Assembly: GCF_000498575.2 (NCBI RefSeq)
Contig: NZ_AWSQ01000009.1
Coordinates: forward strand, 1 to 64,000
Source: Pseudomonas taeanensis MS-3
GTDB lineage: Bacteria; Pseudomonadota; Gammaproteobacteria; Pseudomonadales; Pseudomonadaceae
Reading direction: 5' to 3'
DNA: 64,000 nucleotides
The translations under genes were made by a program, and so were the position numbers. Below, in pieces: positions 32,624 through 39,701 of this stretch; position 1 is the stretch's first letter, and each line of letters begins with the position of its first letter. Under the pieces are notes generated by a model, which was not told the origin of the DNA, did not search any database, and saw only the letters and a program-made list of their open reading frames with translations.

Positions 32624-33544
32624 TTAGATGCCTTGTGGTGTGTCTTCACCGCCCAGCGCTACGAACAGCGCCGGGAGGAACTCGACGAAGGTCATCATCA
32701 TCAGGGTGAAGCTGGCATCCAGCTGACCGAGGGCATCTTCGCCGCCATCCTGTTCGGCCTGGTCCTGTAGCAGGTCCTCAAAACGCAGGCGCTTGACCAC
32801 CAGCTTGTCGTCGAGCATGAAGGACAGTTTGTCCTGCCAGGCCAGAGACAGCAGGGTGACCTGTTTGCCGGCGGTCATGTGCAGCTGGATTTCGTCGCTG
32901 GTCAGATCCTGACGCTTGCAGCGCACCACGCCGCCATCTTCATGGGTGTCACGCAATTCGCATTCATCGAGCACGGTGAAGTCGGCTGCGGCTTGTTGCG
33001 ACTTGACCCAGTCGGTCATAGTCGCGCTTGGGGCGATCTTCACGGTCAGCGGCCGCACTGGTAGCGAGCCAATGGCCTCGCGCAGGGTGGAGAGCAGGTC
33101 TTCCGCGCGCTTCGGGCTGGAGGCGTCGACCAGGATCAGGCCCTGGGCCGGGGCGATGGCGGCGAAAGTTGCCGACTTGCGGATAAAGGCACGCGGCAGA
33201 AAAGTCTGCACGATCTCATCCTTGAGCTGGTCACGCTCTTTCTTGTAGACCTTGCGCATCTGCTCGGCCTCGATCTCGTCGACCTTCTCCTTCAGCGCAT
33301 CGCGCACCACGCTGCCGGGCAGGATGCGTTCTTCCTTGCGCGCGGCGATCAACAAGAAGCCCTGGCTGTTATGCACCAGTGGTGCATCGGCGCCTTTGCC
33401 GAAGGGGGCGATGAAGCCATAGGTGGTCAGCTCCTGGCTGGCGCACGGGCGAGCCGGCTTGGCGGCCAGTGCGGCTTCAAGTGCCTCGGCATCGAACGGG
33501 ACGTTTTGGGTGAGGCGGTAAACCAGCAGGTTGCGAAACCACAT
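32624..33544 (-). CDS. rdgC: Recombination-associated protein RdgC
   Basis: A 306-aa ring-forming, non-specific DNA-binding protein that limits RecA access. Typical features are the start MWFRNLLVYRLTQ, GFIAPFGKGADAPLVH, RKEERILPGSVVRDAL and the C-terminal LRFEDLLQDQAE region. I start at ATG 33544 as in the family; six more residues are open upstream. It lies between gdx and the tRNA-Val/Asp pair, near the FKBP gene as in P. aeruginosa. Confidence 0.95.
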   Translation of the reverse strand: MWFRNLLVYRLTQNVPFDAEALEAALAAKPARPCASQELTTYGFIAPFGKGADAPLVHNSQGFLLIAARKEERILPGSVVRDALKEKVDEIEAEQMRKVYKKERDQLKDEIVQTFLPRAFIRKSATFAAIAPAQGLILVDASSPKRAEDLLSTLREAIGSLPVRPLTVKIAPSATMTDWVKSQQAAADFTVLDECELRDTHEDGGVVRCKRQDLTSDEIQLHMTAGKQVTLLSLAWQDKLSFMLDDKLVVKRLRFEDLLQDQAEQDGGEDALGQLDASFTLMMMTFVEFLPALFVALGGEDTPQGI

Positions 33545-33656
33545 GAGGGGGTGACTCTCCATTAACGCAAAGCGCGCATTATTCCCCCCCTTTGTGTCTC
33601 AGGCCAACCCTGCGCTAAGCCTTTGCTATAACGATAAAAAATTTTCTAATGAGTGC

Positions 33657-33685
33657 TTGCCAAGCTGCGGATGGCTGTCTAGAAT
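33657..33685 (+). promoter_or_regulatory. Sigma-70 promoter of the tRNA-Val/tRNA-Asp operon
   Basis: TTGCCA and TAGAAT are spaced by 17 bases, with the -10 ending 21 bases before tRNA-Val. AT-rich sequence upstream (ACGATAAAAAATTTTCTAATG) fits an UP element. Confidence 0.75.
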
Positions 33686-33706
33686 GCGCCCCACTTCGAG
33701 AGTGAA

Positions 33707-33782
33707 GGGTGATTAGCTCAGCTGGGAGAGCATCTGCCTTACAAGCAGAGGGTCGGCGGTTCGATCCCGTCATCACCCACCA
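33707..33782 (+). tRNA. tRNA-Val (TAC)
   Basis: 76 bases. Acceptor GGGTGAT pairs with ATCACCC, followed by A and encoded CCA. The anticodon loop CTTACAA in a TCTGC/GCAGA stem gives TAC. It forms a tandem with tRNA-Asp 21 bases downstream. Confidence 0.96.
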
Positions 33783-33803
33783 AACTCGCTTTTGAGGTTA
33801 CGC

Positions 33804-33880
33804 GCAGCGGTAGTTCAGTTGGTTAGAATACCGGCCTGTCACGCCGGGGGTCGCGGGTTCGAGTCCCGTCCGCTGCGCCA
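33804..33880 (+). tRNA. tRNA-Asp (GTC)
   Basis: 77 bases. Acceptor GCAGCGG pairs with CCGCTGC, followed by G and encoded CCA. The anticodon loop CTGTCAC in a CCGGC/GCCGG stem gives GTC. Confidence 0.96.
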
Positions 33881-34067
33881 TTTTCCCCCTCGCTTCACCT
33901 CTGCAATACCTCTTTCGCGGCGCTCGCCGCAATATTCTTAAAAACCTCTAAGCACCTGAACTTATACGCATTTCTTGGTTCGTATCCTGGTAGCCAGTGA
34001 TTGCGGCGGCCTGCTAAGCTCGCGCCTTCACTCGATTGCCCTAGGGCGCTCCGAACAAGGAATAAGC

Positions 34068-34787
34068 ATGAAACAGCATCGTTTAGCGGCGGCGGTCGCC
34101 CTGGTGGGCTTGGTTCTCGCAGGTTGTGATTCGCAAACCAGCGTCGAACTGGAAACGCCGGCGCAGAAAGCCTCATATGGCATTGGTCTGAACATGGGCA
34201 AGAGCCTGGCTCAGGAAGGCATGGATGACCTGGACTCGAAAGCCGTTGCGCAGGGCATCGAAGATGCCATCGGCAAGAAAGAGCAGCGTCTGAAGGATGA
34301 GGAGCTGGCCGAGGCTTTTGGCTTCCTGCAGAAGCGCTCTGAAGAGCGCATGGCTAAACTGAACGAAGAGTCGGCCAAGGCCGGCAAGACCTTCCTCGCC
34401 GAGAACGGCAAGCGCGAGGGTGTGGTTACCACAGATTCCGGTTTGCAGTATGAAGTGTTGACCAAGGCTGATGGTGCTCAGCCGAAAGCCACTGACGTGG
34501 TAACTGTGCACTATGAAGGCAAGCTGACCGACGGCAGCGTGTTCGACAGCTCGATTCAGCGTGGCAGCCCGATCGATCTGCCGGTCAACGGTGTGATTCC
34601 GGGTTGGGTCGAAGGCTTGCAGCTGATGCATGTGGGTGAGAAGTACAAACTCTACATTCCAAGCGAGCTGGCCTATGGCGAGCAAAGCCCGACCCCGGCG
34701 ATTCCAGCCAACGCAGTGCTGGTGTTCGACCTGGAGCTTCTGAGTATCAAGGATTCGGCTGCCAAGGATGCTGCCACCGAGGAATGA
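34068..34787 (+). CDS. FKBP-type peptidyl-prolyl isomerase, lipoprotein (FklB/MIP type)
   Basis: Exported folding catalyst of 239 aa. The signal peptide ends in lipobox LVLAGC (cysteine 20). The N-terminal dimerisation helices (about 30-105, starting KASYGIGLNMGKSL) lead to the FKBP domain (about 120-228). Conserved residues appear in TVHYEGKLTDGSVFDSS, VIPGWVEGLQLM and IPSELAYGE. I start at ATG 34068; upstream frames back to 33975 lie in the promoter. A strong terminator follows. Confidence 0.94.
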   Translation: MKQHRLAAAVALVGLVLAGCDSQTSVELETPAQKASYGIGLNMGKSLAQEGMDDLDSKAVAQGIEDAIGKKEQRLKDEELAEAFGFLQKRSEERMAKLNEESAKAGKTFLAENGKREGVVTTDSGLQYEVLTKADGAQPKATDVVTVHYEGKLTDGSVFDSSIQRGSPIDLPVNGVIPGWVEGLQLMHVGEKYKLYIPSELAYGEQSPTPAIPANAVLVFDLELLSIKDSAAKDAATEE

Positions 34788-34800
34788 TGTAGCTAGCCTA

Positions 34801-34838
34801 ACAACAACGCCCCGTCTCGACGGGGCGTTGTTGTTTTT
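34801..34838 (+). terminator. Terminator after the FKBP gene
   Basis: CAACGCCCCG and CGGGGCGTTG pair around TCTCGA and are followed by TTGTTTTT. The stem is GC-rich and perfect. Confidence 0.92.
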
Positions 34839-35154
34839 AGGGTTTAAAAACCAATCGGGAGCTGACTGGGGAGTCTGAAAAGAGCTATTGCGGACCGTCG
34901 ATGTTACGGTTATGCACATTTCGTCAGTTGCGCGCATTGACCTGTTGTGGGGCTTCTATATAAATCCTTTGCAATTTATAAGTTATTGATTTTATTGATT
35001 TTTATTACCTGGATAAAAAATGCCCGATCTGTGGTCAGGCCTCATGGGCTGGGCGTTTGCTAGGCTAATTCAGAATCTGTTCACAAGGTTATCCACAGCT
35101 TTAGTGGATAACCCGAGCCAACCCAGTCAGCATGCGGGCTGACAAGGAGTGACG
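34839..35154. other. AT-rich intergenic region with a DnaA-box palindrome
   Basis: About 315 bases without a gene. Positions 34960-35020 are very AT-rich. GTTATCCAC and GTGGATAAC (35088-35112) form a perfect 9-bp inverted repeat made of two opposed DnaA-box-like sequences, 40 bases before the next gene. Confidence 0.55.
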
Positions 35155-35604
35155 ATGAAAGCTCCGTGGAATTTTGCGCGTTACCTGCCCTTGGCCCAAC
35201 GCTTTCTGACTCGTGGCAGGTTACCCAGCTTACTTTTGGCTGTGGCGGTTAAGAGCGGCAAACAGGGCAAGCGCTTCGCCGGTCTCAAAGAGGATCTGCG
35301 ATTGCTGCAGGGGCTCTGCGTGGCTTGGTGGCGTGGCGAGTATCGGGCGATCAGTTCTCAGGCGTTATTAGCGGTAGTGGGAGCCTTGCTCTATTTCGTG
35401 ACGCCGCTGGATGCAATGCCGGACTGGCTGATTGGAGTGGGCTTGATTGATGATCTGGCTGTATTAGCCTGGGTGCTGCGTACCTGGAACGATGAGCTGC
35501 TGGCCTTTCGTGCTTGGCGAGAAGCGCAGGCGCCCAGTAGGCTCGAGCTCATCGAGCGGCTGCCGGGTGATGAGGACTTGGCATTACAAACGCCGCAGTC
35601 CTGA
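35155..35604 (+). CDS. DUF1232 (YkvA-like) protein
   Basis: A 149-aa protein. Its C-terminal half holds the DUF1232 motif LYFVTPLDAMPDWLIGVGLIDDLAVLAWVLRTW, a short hydrophobic hairpin found in YkvA proteins. The N-terminal part is basic and may sit on the membrane surface. Function is unknown for the family. I choose ATG 35155 because AAGGAG ends six bases before it; GTG 35149 is in frame. The stop is 10 bases from the convergent solute-binding-protein remnant. Confidence 0.82.
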   Translation: MKAPWNFARYLPLAQRFLTRGRLPSLLLAVAVKSGKQGKRFAGLKEDLRLLQGLCVAWWRGEYRAISSQALLAVVGALLYFVTPLDAMPDWLIGVGLIDDLAVLAWVLRTWNDELLAFRAWREAQAPSRLELIERLPGDEDLALQTPQS

Positions 35605-35613
35605 TGCCGGCAT

Positions 35614-36339
35614 TCAGGCTTCGCCATTGAGCGGGCGGGCAATCACGCCTTCGTCACGCAGTCCTTGCAGCACCTCATTCAGGCGTTCGGCGCTGATCGG
35701 TGAGTGTGGACTGTAGACGCAGGGTAGGTCGTAGCGTTGGATAACCCACGAGCCGATGTTCAGAGGCAGTTCGGGGTGTTTGCCCAGTGCATGATTCAGG
35801 GAGCGACGCATGTCGATGATCGCATCGATACGCTGCTTGCTCAGCAGGTACAGGTTGGTGCCGAGCTCCCGGCTGTCCTGGCGAGTTACCCGCTTACGGG
35901 CAAAGGCTTCCATCAGTGCCGTGTTGTAGACATAGCCGAGTCGAGTGCCGAGTACTTTACCGTGTAACTCCTTCAGGCTGCTGATCGGTGGCTGCTGGCG
36001 GTGCAACAGCAGCACATCGTCTTCCTGATAGAGCATGGATGACCAGTGGTAGCGTTGTGGCTCGGCTAGCCATTCTGGATTGTTGTTGCAGATAACATGA
36101 ATGCGCCCGCGTTGGATGAACTTCTCAACCCGTTTGTTAGGTGTTTCGACGAAGCGTATCGCTACCCCCAAACGTTGGCTGGTCAGGGTGCCGAGTCGAT
36201 GGGTGAAGCCACCCTGCAGTTCTTGGTTCTTGACCTCGACCTAGGGCATGCCATCGGCCATGGCGAACCCCCAACGCAGCTCTTGCGCGGTGCCCCACGC
36301 GCTCCAGCAACCAAGCAGCAGGATTGGCAGTACACGCAA
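35614..36339 (-). pseudogene. ABC-type solute-binding protein (family 3) with in-frame amber stop
   Basis: A periplasmic binding-protein-like gene open except for one TAG (minus strand, 36243-36241) at codon 33. It would start at TTG 36339 with GGAG upstream and encode a signal peptide (RVLPILLLGCWSAWGTAQ), then LRWGFAMADGMP, the stop, and VEVKNQELQGGF. The rest reads through 209 further codons (RFVETPNKRVEKFI, LHGKVLGTRLGYVY). Homologues as I remember them read GMPYVE, so one TAC-to-TAG change explains the break. A restart at ATG 36171 would lack the signal peptide. A sequencing error or recent loss are both possible. Confidence 0.75.
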
Positions 36340-36467
36340 AGAGACACTCCGGCAGCATCATTCGAGTAAGTGCAAGGCAGTATAGATCACGACCTTTTGC
36401 TCATCGGACTGTTAAGATAGCGGGCCTGCACGGAGCGGTGAGTACTGCTTCCCATGGAGAGTCGAAG

Positions 36468-36785
36468 ATGAGTGTGCAAGTAATCAAACGTGACGGCGAG
36501 CCCGAGTATGCGGTGCTGCCTTGGGCGGACTACCAGGTGTTGCTACAGGCCGCTGGCCGTGCAACGCAGGTGCCTGAGTCGGCAGCCGATGCCAGGCCGG
36601 GGCTGAGTCAGCTGACAGGCTTGCGCGAAGCGAAGGGGCTATCACTGGAAGAGTTGGCGCGTACTGTGGGCATCAGCCCCCATTATCTCGGGATGATCGA
36701 AAGCGGCGAGCGCCAACCGGATGCGGCTATTCAACGCTCCCTGGCGTGGACGCTGGGTGTGGCAGGCTGGGAGTCGGCATCGTGA
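36468..36785 (+). CDS. XRE-family transcriptional regulator
   Basis: A 105-aa protein. The N-terminal 45 residues (VQVIKRDGEPEYAVLPWADY) resemble the antitoxin-like segment seen upstream of helix-turn-helix domains. The C-terminal HTH_3 (about 47-100) has LREAKGLSLEELARTVGISPHYLGMIESGER. It starts at ATG 36468 with GGAG about ten bases before. Its stop overlaps the next gene's GTG, so it is coupled to that gene. Confidence 0.85.
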   Translation: MSVQVIKRDGEPEYAVLPWADYQVLLQAAGRATQVPESAADARPGLSQLTGLREAKGLSLEELARTVGISPHYLGMIESGERQPDAAIQRSLAWTLGVAGWESAS

Positions 36786-37147
36786 GTGTGAGTATCAGTC
36801 GCCAGCATTGGCAAGCGTTGCTCGGCGAGTTGGAAAACGCTCGGCGTCAGCGTCATCTGCTGACCTACCGGGCGCTGATCGAGCGCTTGGCCCTGCCAAC
36901 GCCGGCGATGCAGACCCTGACCGCTGCGCTGGAGCATTTAGCTGCGCTGGATGCGAGTGCAGAGCGGCCGCTGCGCAGTGCGCTGGTCATCAGTCAAGGC
37001 GCCAGCCGTTTGCCGCGTACCGGTTTCTTCGATTGCGTGACCCGACTCGGCCGCTTTGGCGGTGCTTCGGATGGCGTTGCGGCGGCCTCCTGGCATGCTT
37101 CCGAAGTGGTGCGGGTGTTCGAGTTCAGCTACCCCGAGGAAGACTAG
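36782..37147 (+). CDS. Conserved hypothetical protein in XRE-Sel1 operon
   Basis: A 121-aa cytoplasmic protein of unknown function. The N-terminal helices (WQALLGELENARRQRHLLTYRALIERLALPTPAMQTLTAALEHLA) look like a helical or DNA-binding domain. The C-terminal half has LRSALVISQGASRLPRTGFFDCVTRLGRF and ends in an acidic FEFSYPEED. It starts at GTG 36782 overlapping the preceding TGA, and its TAG is followed at once by the GTG of the Sel1 gene. The tight coupling of all three suggests one function. Confidence 0.75.
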   Translation: MSVSISRQHWQALLGELENARRQRHLLTYRALIERLALPTPAMQTLTAALEHLAALDASAERPLRSALVISQGASRLPRTGFFDCVTRLGRFGGASDGVAAASWHASEVVRVFEFSYPEED

Positions 37148-37615
37148 GTGCTGTGGCACCTGCGCGCGCGTATCAGTTACATCATCGCTCGACGGCTGTT
37201 TCACTGGTCGTGGTTGGTCAAGCAACCGCGCGGTTGGCGCTGGCTGGAAGGGCAATTCGCGCGCATGGCCAACTTGGGCGATGTTGCGGCGCAGAGTTTT
37301 TACGGGCATATCCTGTTGTTTCGCGGCCAAGGCCTGGGCGCCCGTGAGGAGGGCATTCGTCTGCTGCGCCTGGCCGCCACGGCTGGCGATGGCAAGGCTG
37401 CTTATCAGCTCGGTGCGTTGAGCCTGGCCGGCGATACCCGGCAAGCACCGGATGGGCTTCAAGCCGCAGGCTGGTGGTCGATGGCGGCTGCCGCCGGTCA
37501 CCCCTTGGCCGCCCAGCGCCTGGCCGATCTCTACCGAGACGGCGCTTCCGGCTTGCCGGCTGATAGTGAACAAGCTGAGTGCTTTGCTCGGCGGGCGCGC
37601 GAGTTGGGGCTGTAG
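37148..37615 (+). CDS. Sel1-repeat protein
   Basis: A 155-aa protein with three Sel1-like repeats: ANLGDVAAQSFYGHILLF, GIRLLRLAATAGDGKAAYQLGALSLAG, and AAGWWSMAAAAGHPLAAQRLADLYRDG. The N-terminal 30 residues are basic and aromatic (LWHLRARISYIIARRLFHW) and may lie on the membrane. The GTG start follows the previous stop with no gap. A MITE-like element begins 9 bases after the stop. Confidence 0.82.
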   Translation: MLWHLRARISYIIARRLFHWSWLVKQPRGWRWLEGQFARMANLGDVAAQSFYGHILLFRGQGLGAREEGIRLLRLAATAGDGKAAYQLGALSLAGDTRQAPDGLQAAGWWSMAAAAGHPLAAQRLADLYRDGASGLPADSEQAECFARRARELGL

Positions 37616-37623
37616 CGTAGCTA

Positions 37624-37785
37624 GGAGCCTGTCGGACTTAACGCTGCCCTACTGTGGAAAAGCCGGATTTGTCCATTTTTTCCGCTCTTTCTCGTTAAAT
37701 AGCTCGCTATTCGTCTCGAAAGATCAGCAAAACTGACTCAAATCGAACTTTCCCTCGCTACGGACGGTCAAGTCCGACAGGCTCC
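37624..37785. mobile_element. MITE-like element, copy 2 (inverted relative to copy 1)
   Basis: A 162-bp unit with terminal inverted repeats GGAGCCTGTCGGACTT and AAGTCCGACAGGCTCC. These extend outward to CTAG on both sides, giving a longer palindromic end than in copy 1. Its reverse complement matches 19261-19410 closely; the difference is a 12-bp insertion and scattered substitutions. Confidence 0.8.
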
Positions 37786-37842
37786 TAGGTTGGCGCTACG
37801 CTCGGCAGCGTCCAGTCGCGGGTCTCATCCCCTGTAAGTCTT

Positions 37843-39603
37843 CTAGGCCGACAGTTTCTGCGTGTCGATGAAATGCAGGCTGTAACCCGGCACTGCCTTG
37901 GCGTGGCGCTTGGCTTCCGAGGCCAGACTGGCCAGTTGACCAGCATCCAGTTCTGCGCATTGCTCGGGGCGTAAATGCACCACGCCGAGGGACAGTGATA
38001 ACAGCGGAAACTCCTGGCGCTGGCCCTGGCGATTATGCGCGGTAATGCAACCGGCCTGCAGGTGCTCATCGCGGTAGAAACGTCGGCACTGGCCTTGAAA
38101 GTCTTCCAGCAGCCGATTCAGTCGGGTACGCCAGTCCACCGAACCGAGCACCAGCAGGAAGTCGTCGCCACCGATATGGCCGACGAAGTCGCGCGCGGGG
38201 TCGACCCGTTCGTTCAGGCATTGCGCCAGACACAGCAGTACTTCGTCGCCTTTGGCATAGCCGTAGAGGTCGTTGAACGGCTTGAAGCTATCGATATCCA
38301 CGTAGCAGATCACCGCTTCGCGGCTCTGTTGCAGCAGGCGGGTCAGGCACTGCTGGATAGGCACGTTGCCCGGCAGCATGGTCAGCGGGTTGGCGTAACG
38401 GGCCTGCTGGATTTTCAGTTCGGTAATCAGTTTGAGCACATCGATCACCCGACCGAGTCCCTGATAGCAGCCGTTCCGAGTAATGATGAAGTCTTCTTCG
38501 ACGCGCTGGCGTGCACGGCTGGTGAGCAGGCGGCTGACCTGCTGCAGAGACTGACCCAGTTCGACGGCGAGAAAATCATCGCTCATCAGGCGGCTGATCG
38601 GTTTGCGCGCGAACAACTCGGTGGCGAAGGGTTTCAATAAGATGTCCGATAGCGAGTGGCGATGGACGATGCCAACCGGCTGCTGTTGCTCGTTGAGTAC
38701 TGCCAGGGAGTTGAGGTTGGCCTGTGCGCGAAAGGCTTCCAGTACCTCGGCGGTCGGGGTGTCATGGGTCACGGCTGCTTGCTGGTTGAGCAGTGCGGTC
38801 AGGTCGCAACCATCGTCACTCAAGGCCGATGTCGTGTTGTCGAGTTTCGGCAGCAGGTCGCGTGCATCGCGTGGCGGTTGTTCCTGGGGGCGGCTGAGTA
38901 AATAGCCCTGCAGCAGGTCGACGCCCATCTCCGAGAGCACACTGAGCTCTTCAGGCAGCTCGATGCCTTCGGCGATCACCGTGGCCCGCGAGGCTTTGGC
39001 CATTTGCAAGATCGAGCCGACGAACTCACGCTTGACCGCATCCAGGTGAATGCCGTCGATGAAGTGGCGATCGATTTTCACATAGTCCGGGCGCAGCTCT
39101 GACCACAGGCGCAAGCTCGAGTAGCCAGCTCCCAGGTCGTCCAGGGCGATGGAAAAGCCCATGGCGCGGTAGTGGTGCAGGGCGGTGTCGAGCAGAGCGA
39201 AGTCCTCGGTGGGCGATTGCTCGGTTAGTTCGATCACTACCTGGCTCGGTGGAATACCCAAACTCTGTAGCAGTTGCAGGGTACGGCCTGGCTGGTGGCT
39301 GGGTTCTAATAGCGAATCCGGGGAGACATTGAGGAACAGCTTGCCTTCCAGTTTCAACTCGCTGAAGCGCCGGCAGGCACTTGCACGGCAAGCCAGCTCC
39401 AGTTCGCTCAGGCGCCCGGCGTGACGCGCCACCGCGAACAGGTTGATCGGCGAATGCAGCGGGCTGTTGGATGGGCCGCGGGTCAGGGCCTCGTAGCCAA
39501 GGATGCGTCGTTCAGAGAGGGAGACGATGGGTTGAAACAGGCTATGCAAATCGCCATGTGCGAGGATGTGGCCCAGAGCGCTCAACTGCTCGGTGACGGT
39601 CAT
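37843..39603 (-). CDS. EAL-CBS-GGDEF c-di-GMP signalling protein
   Basis: A 586-aa cytoplasmic protein with unusual domain order. The EAL domain (about 10-245) keeps EALTRG, LFLNVSPDSL, ELTEQSP, DDLGAGYSS, DYVKIDRHFI and EGIE, so it looks active. A CBS pair (about 265-385) follows, then a C-terminal GGDEF domain (about 415-575) with GGDDF near 480, also compatible with activity. The CBS pair probably senses an adenine nucleotide. It sits between prc and the XRE-Sel1 operon, where I recall PA3258 in P. aeruginosa. Confidence 0.9.
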   Translation of the reverse strand: MTVTEQLSALGHILAHGDLHSLFQPIVSLSERRILGYEALTRGPSNSPLHSPINLFAVARHAGRLSELELACRASACRRFSELKLEGKLFLNVSPDSLLEPSHQPGRTLQLLQSLGIPPSQVVIELTEQSPTEDFALLDTALHHYRAMGFSIALDDLGAGYSSLRLWSELRPDYVKIDRHFIDGIHLDAVKREFVGSILQMAKASRATVIAEGIELPEELSVLSEMGVDLLQGYLLSRPQEQPPRDARDLLPKLDNTTSALSDDGCDLTALLNQQAAVTHDTPTAEVLEAFRAQANLNSLAVLNEQQQPVGIVHRHSLSDILLKPFATELFARKPISRLMSDDFLAVELGQSLQQVSRLLTSRARQRVEEDFIITRNGCYQGLGRVIDVLKLITELKIQQARYANPLTMLPGNVPIQQCLTRLLQQSREAVICYVDIDSFKPFNDLYGYAKGDEVLLCLAQCLNERVDPARDFVGHIGGDDFLLVLGSVDWRTRLNRLLEDFQGQCRRFYRDEHLQAGCITAHNRQGQRQEFPLLSLSLGVVHLRPEQCAELDAGQLASLASEAKRHAKAVPGYSLHFIDTQKLSA

Positions 39604-39701
39604 GGTGGGTCTCGATATCCAGAAAAAGCGAAGGGGCTGATAGTGTTATCAGCCCCCTGCATTTCACGACAGATCGATGACTATTTGATGACAGTGAGAC
39701 G

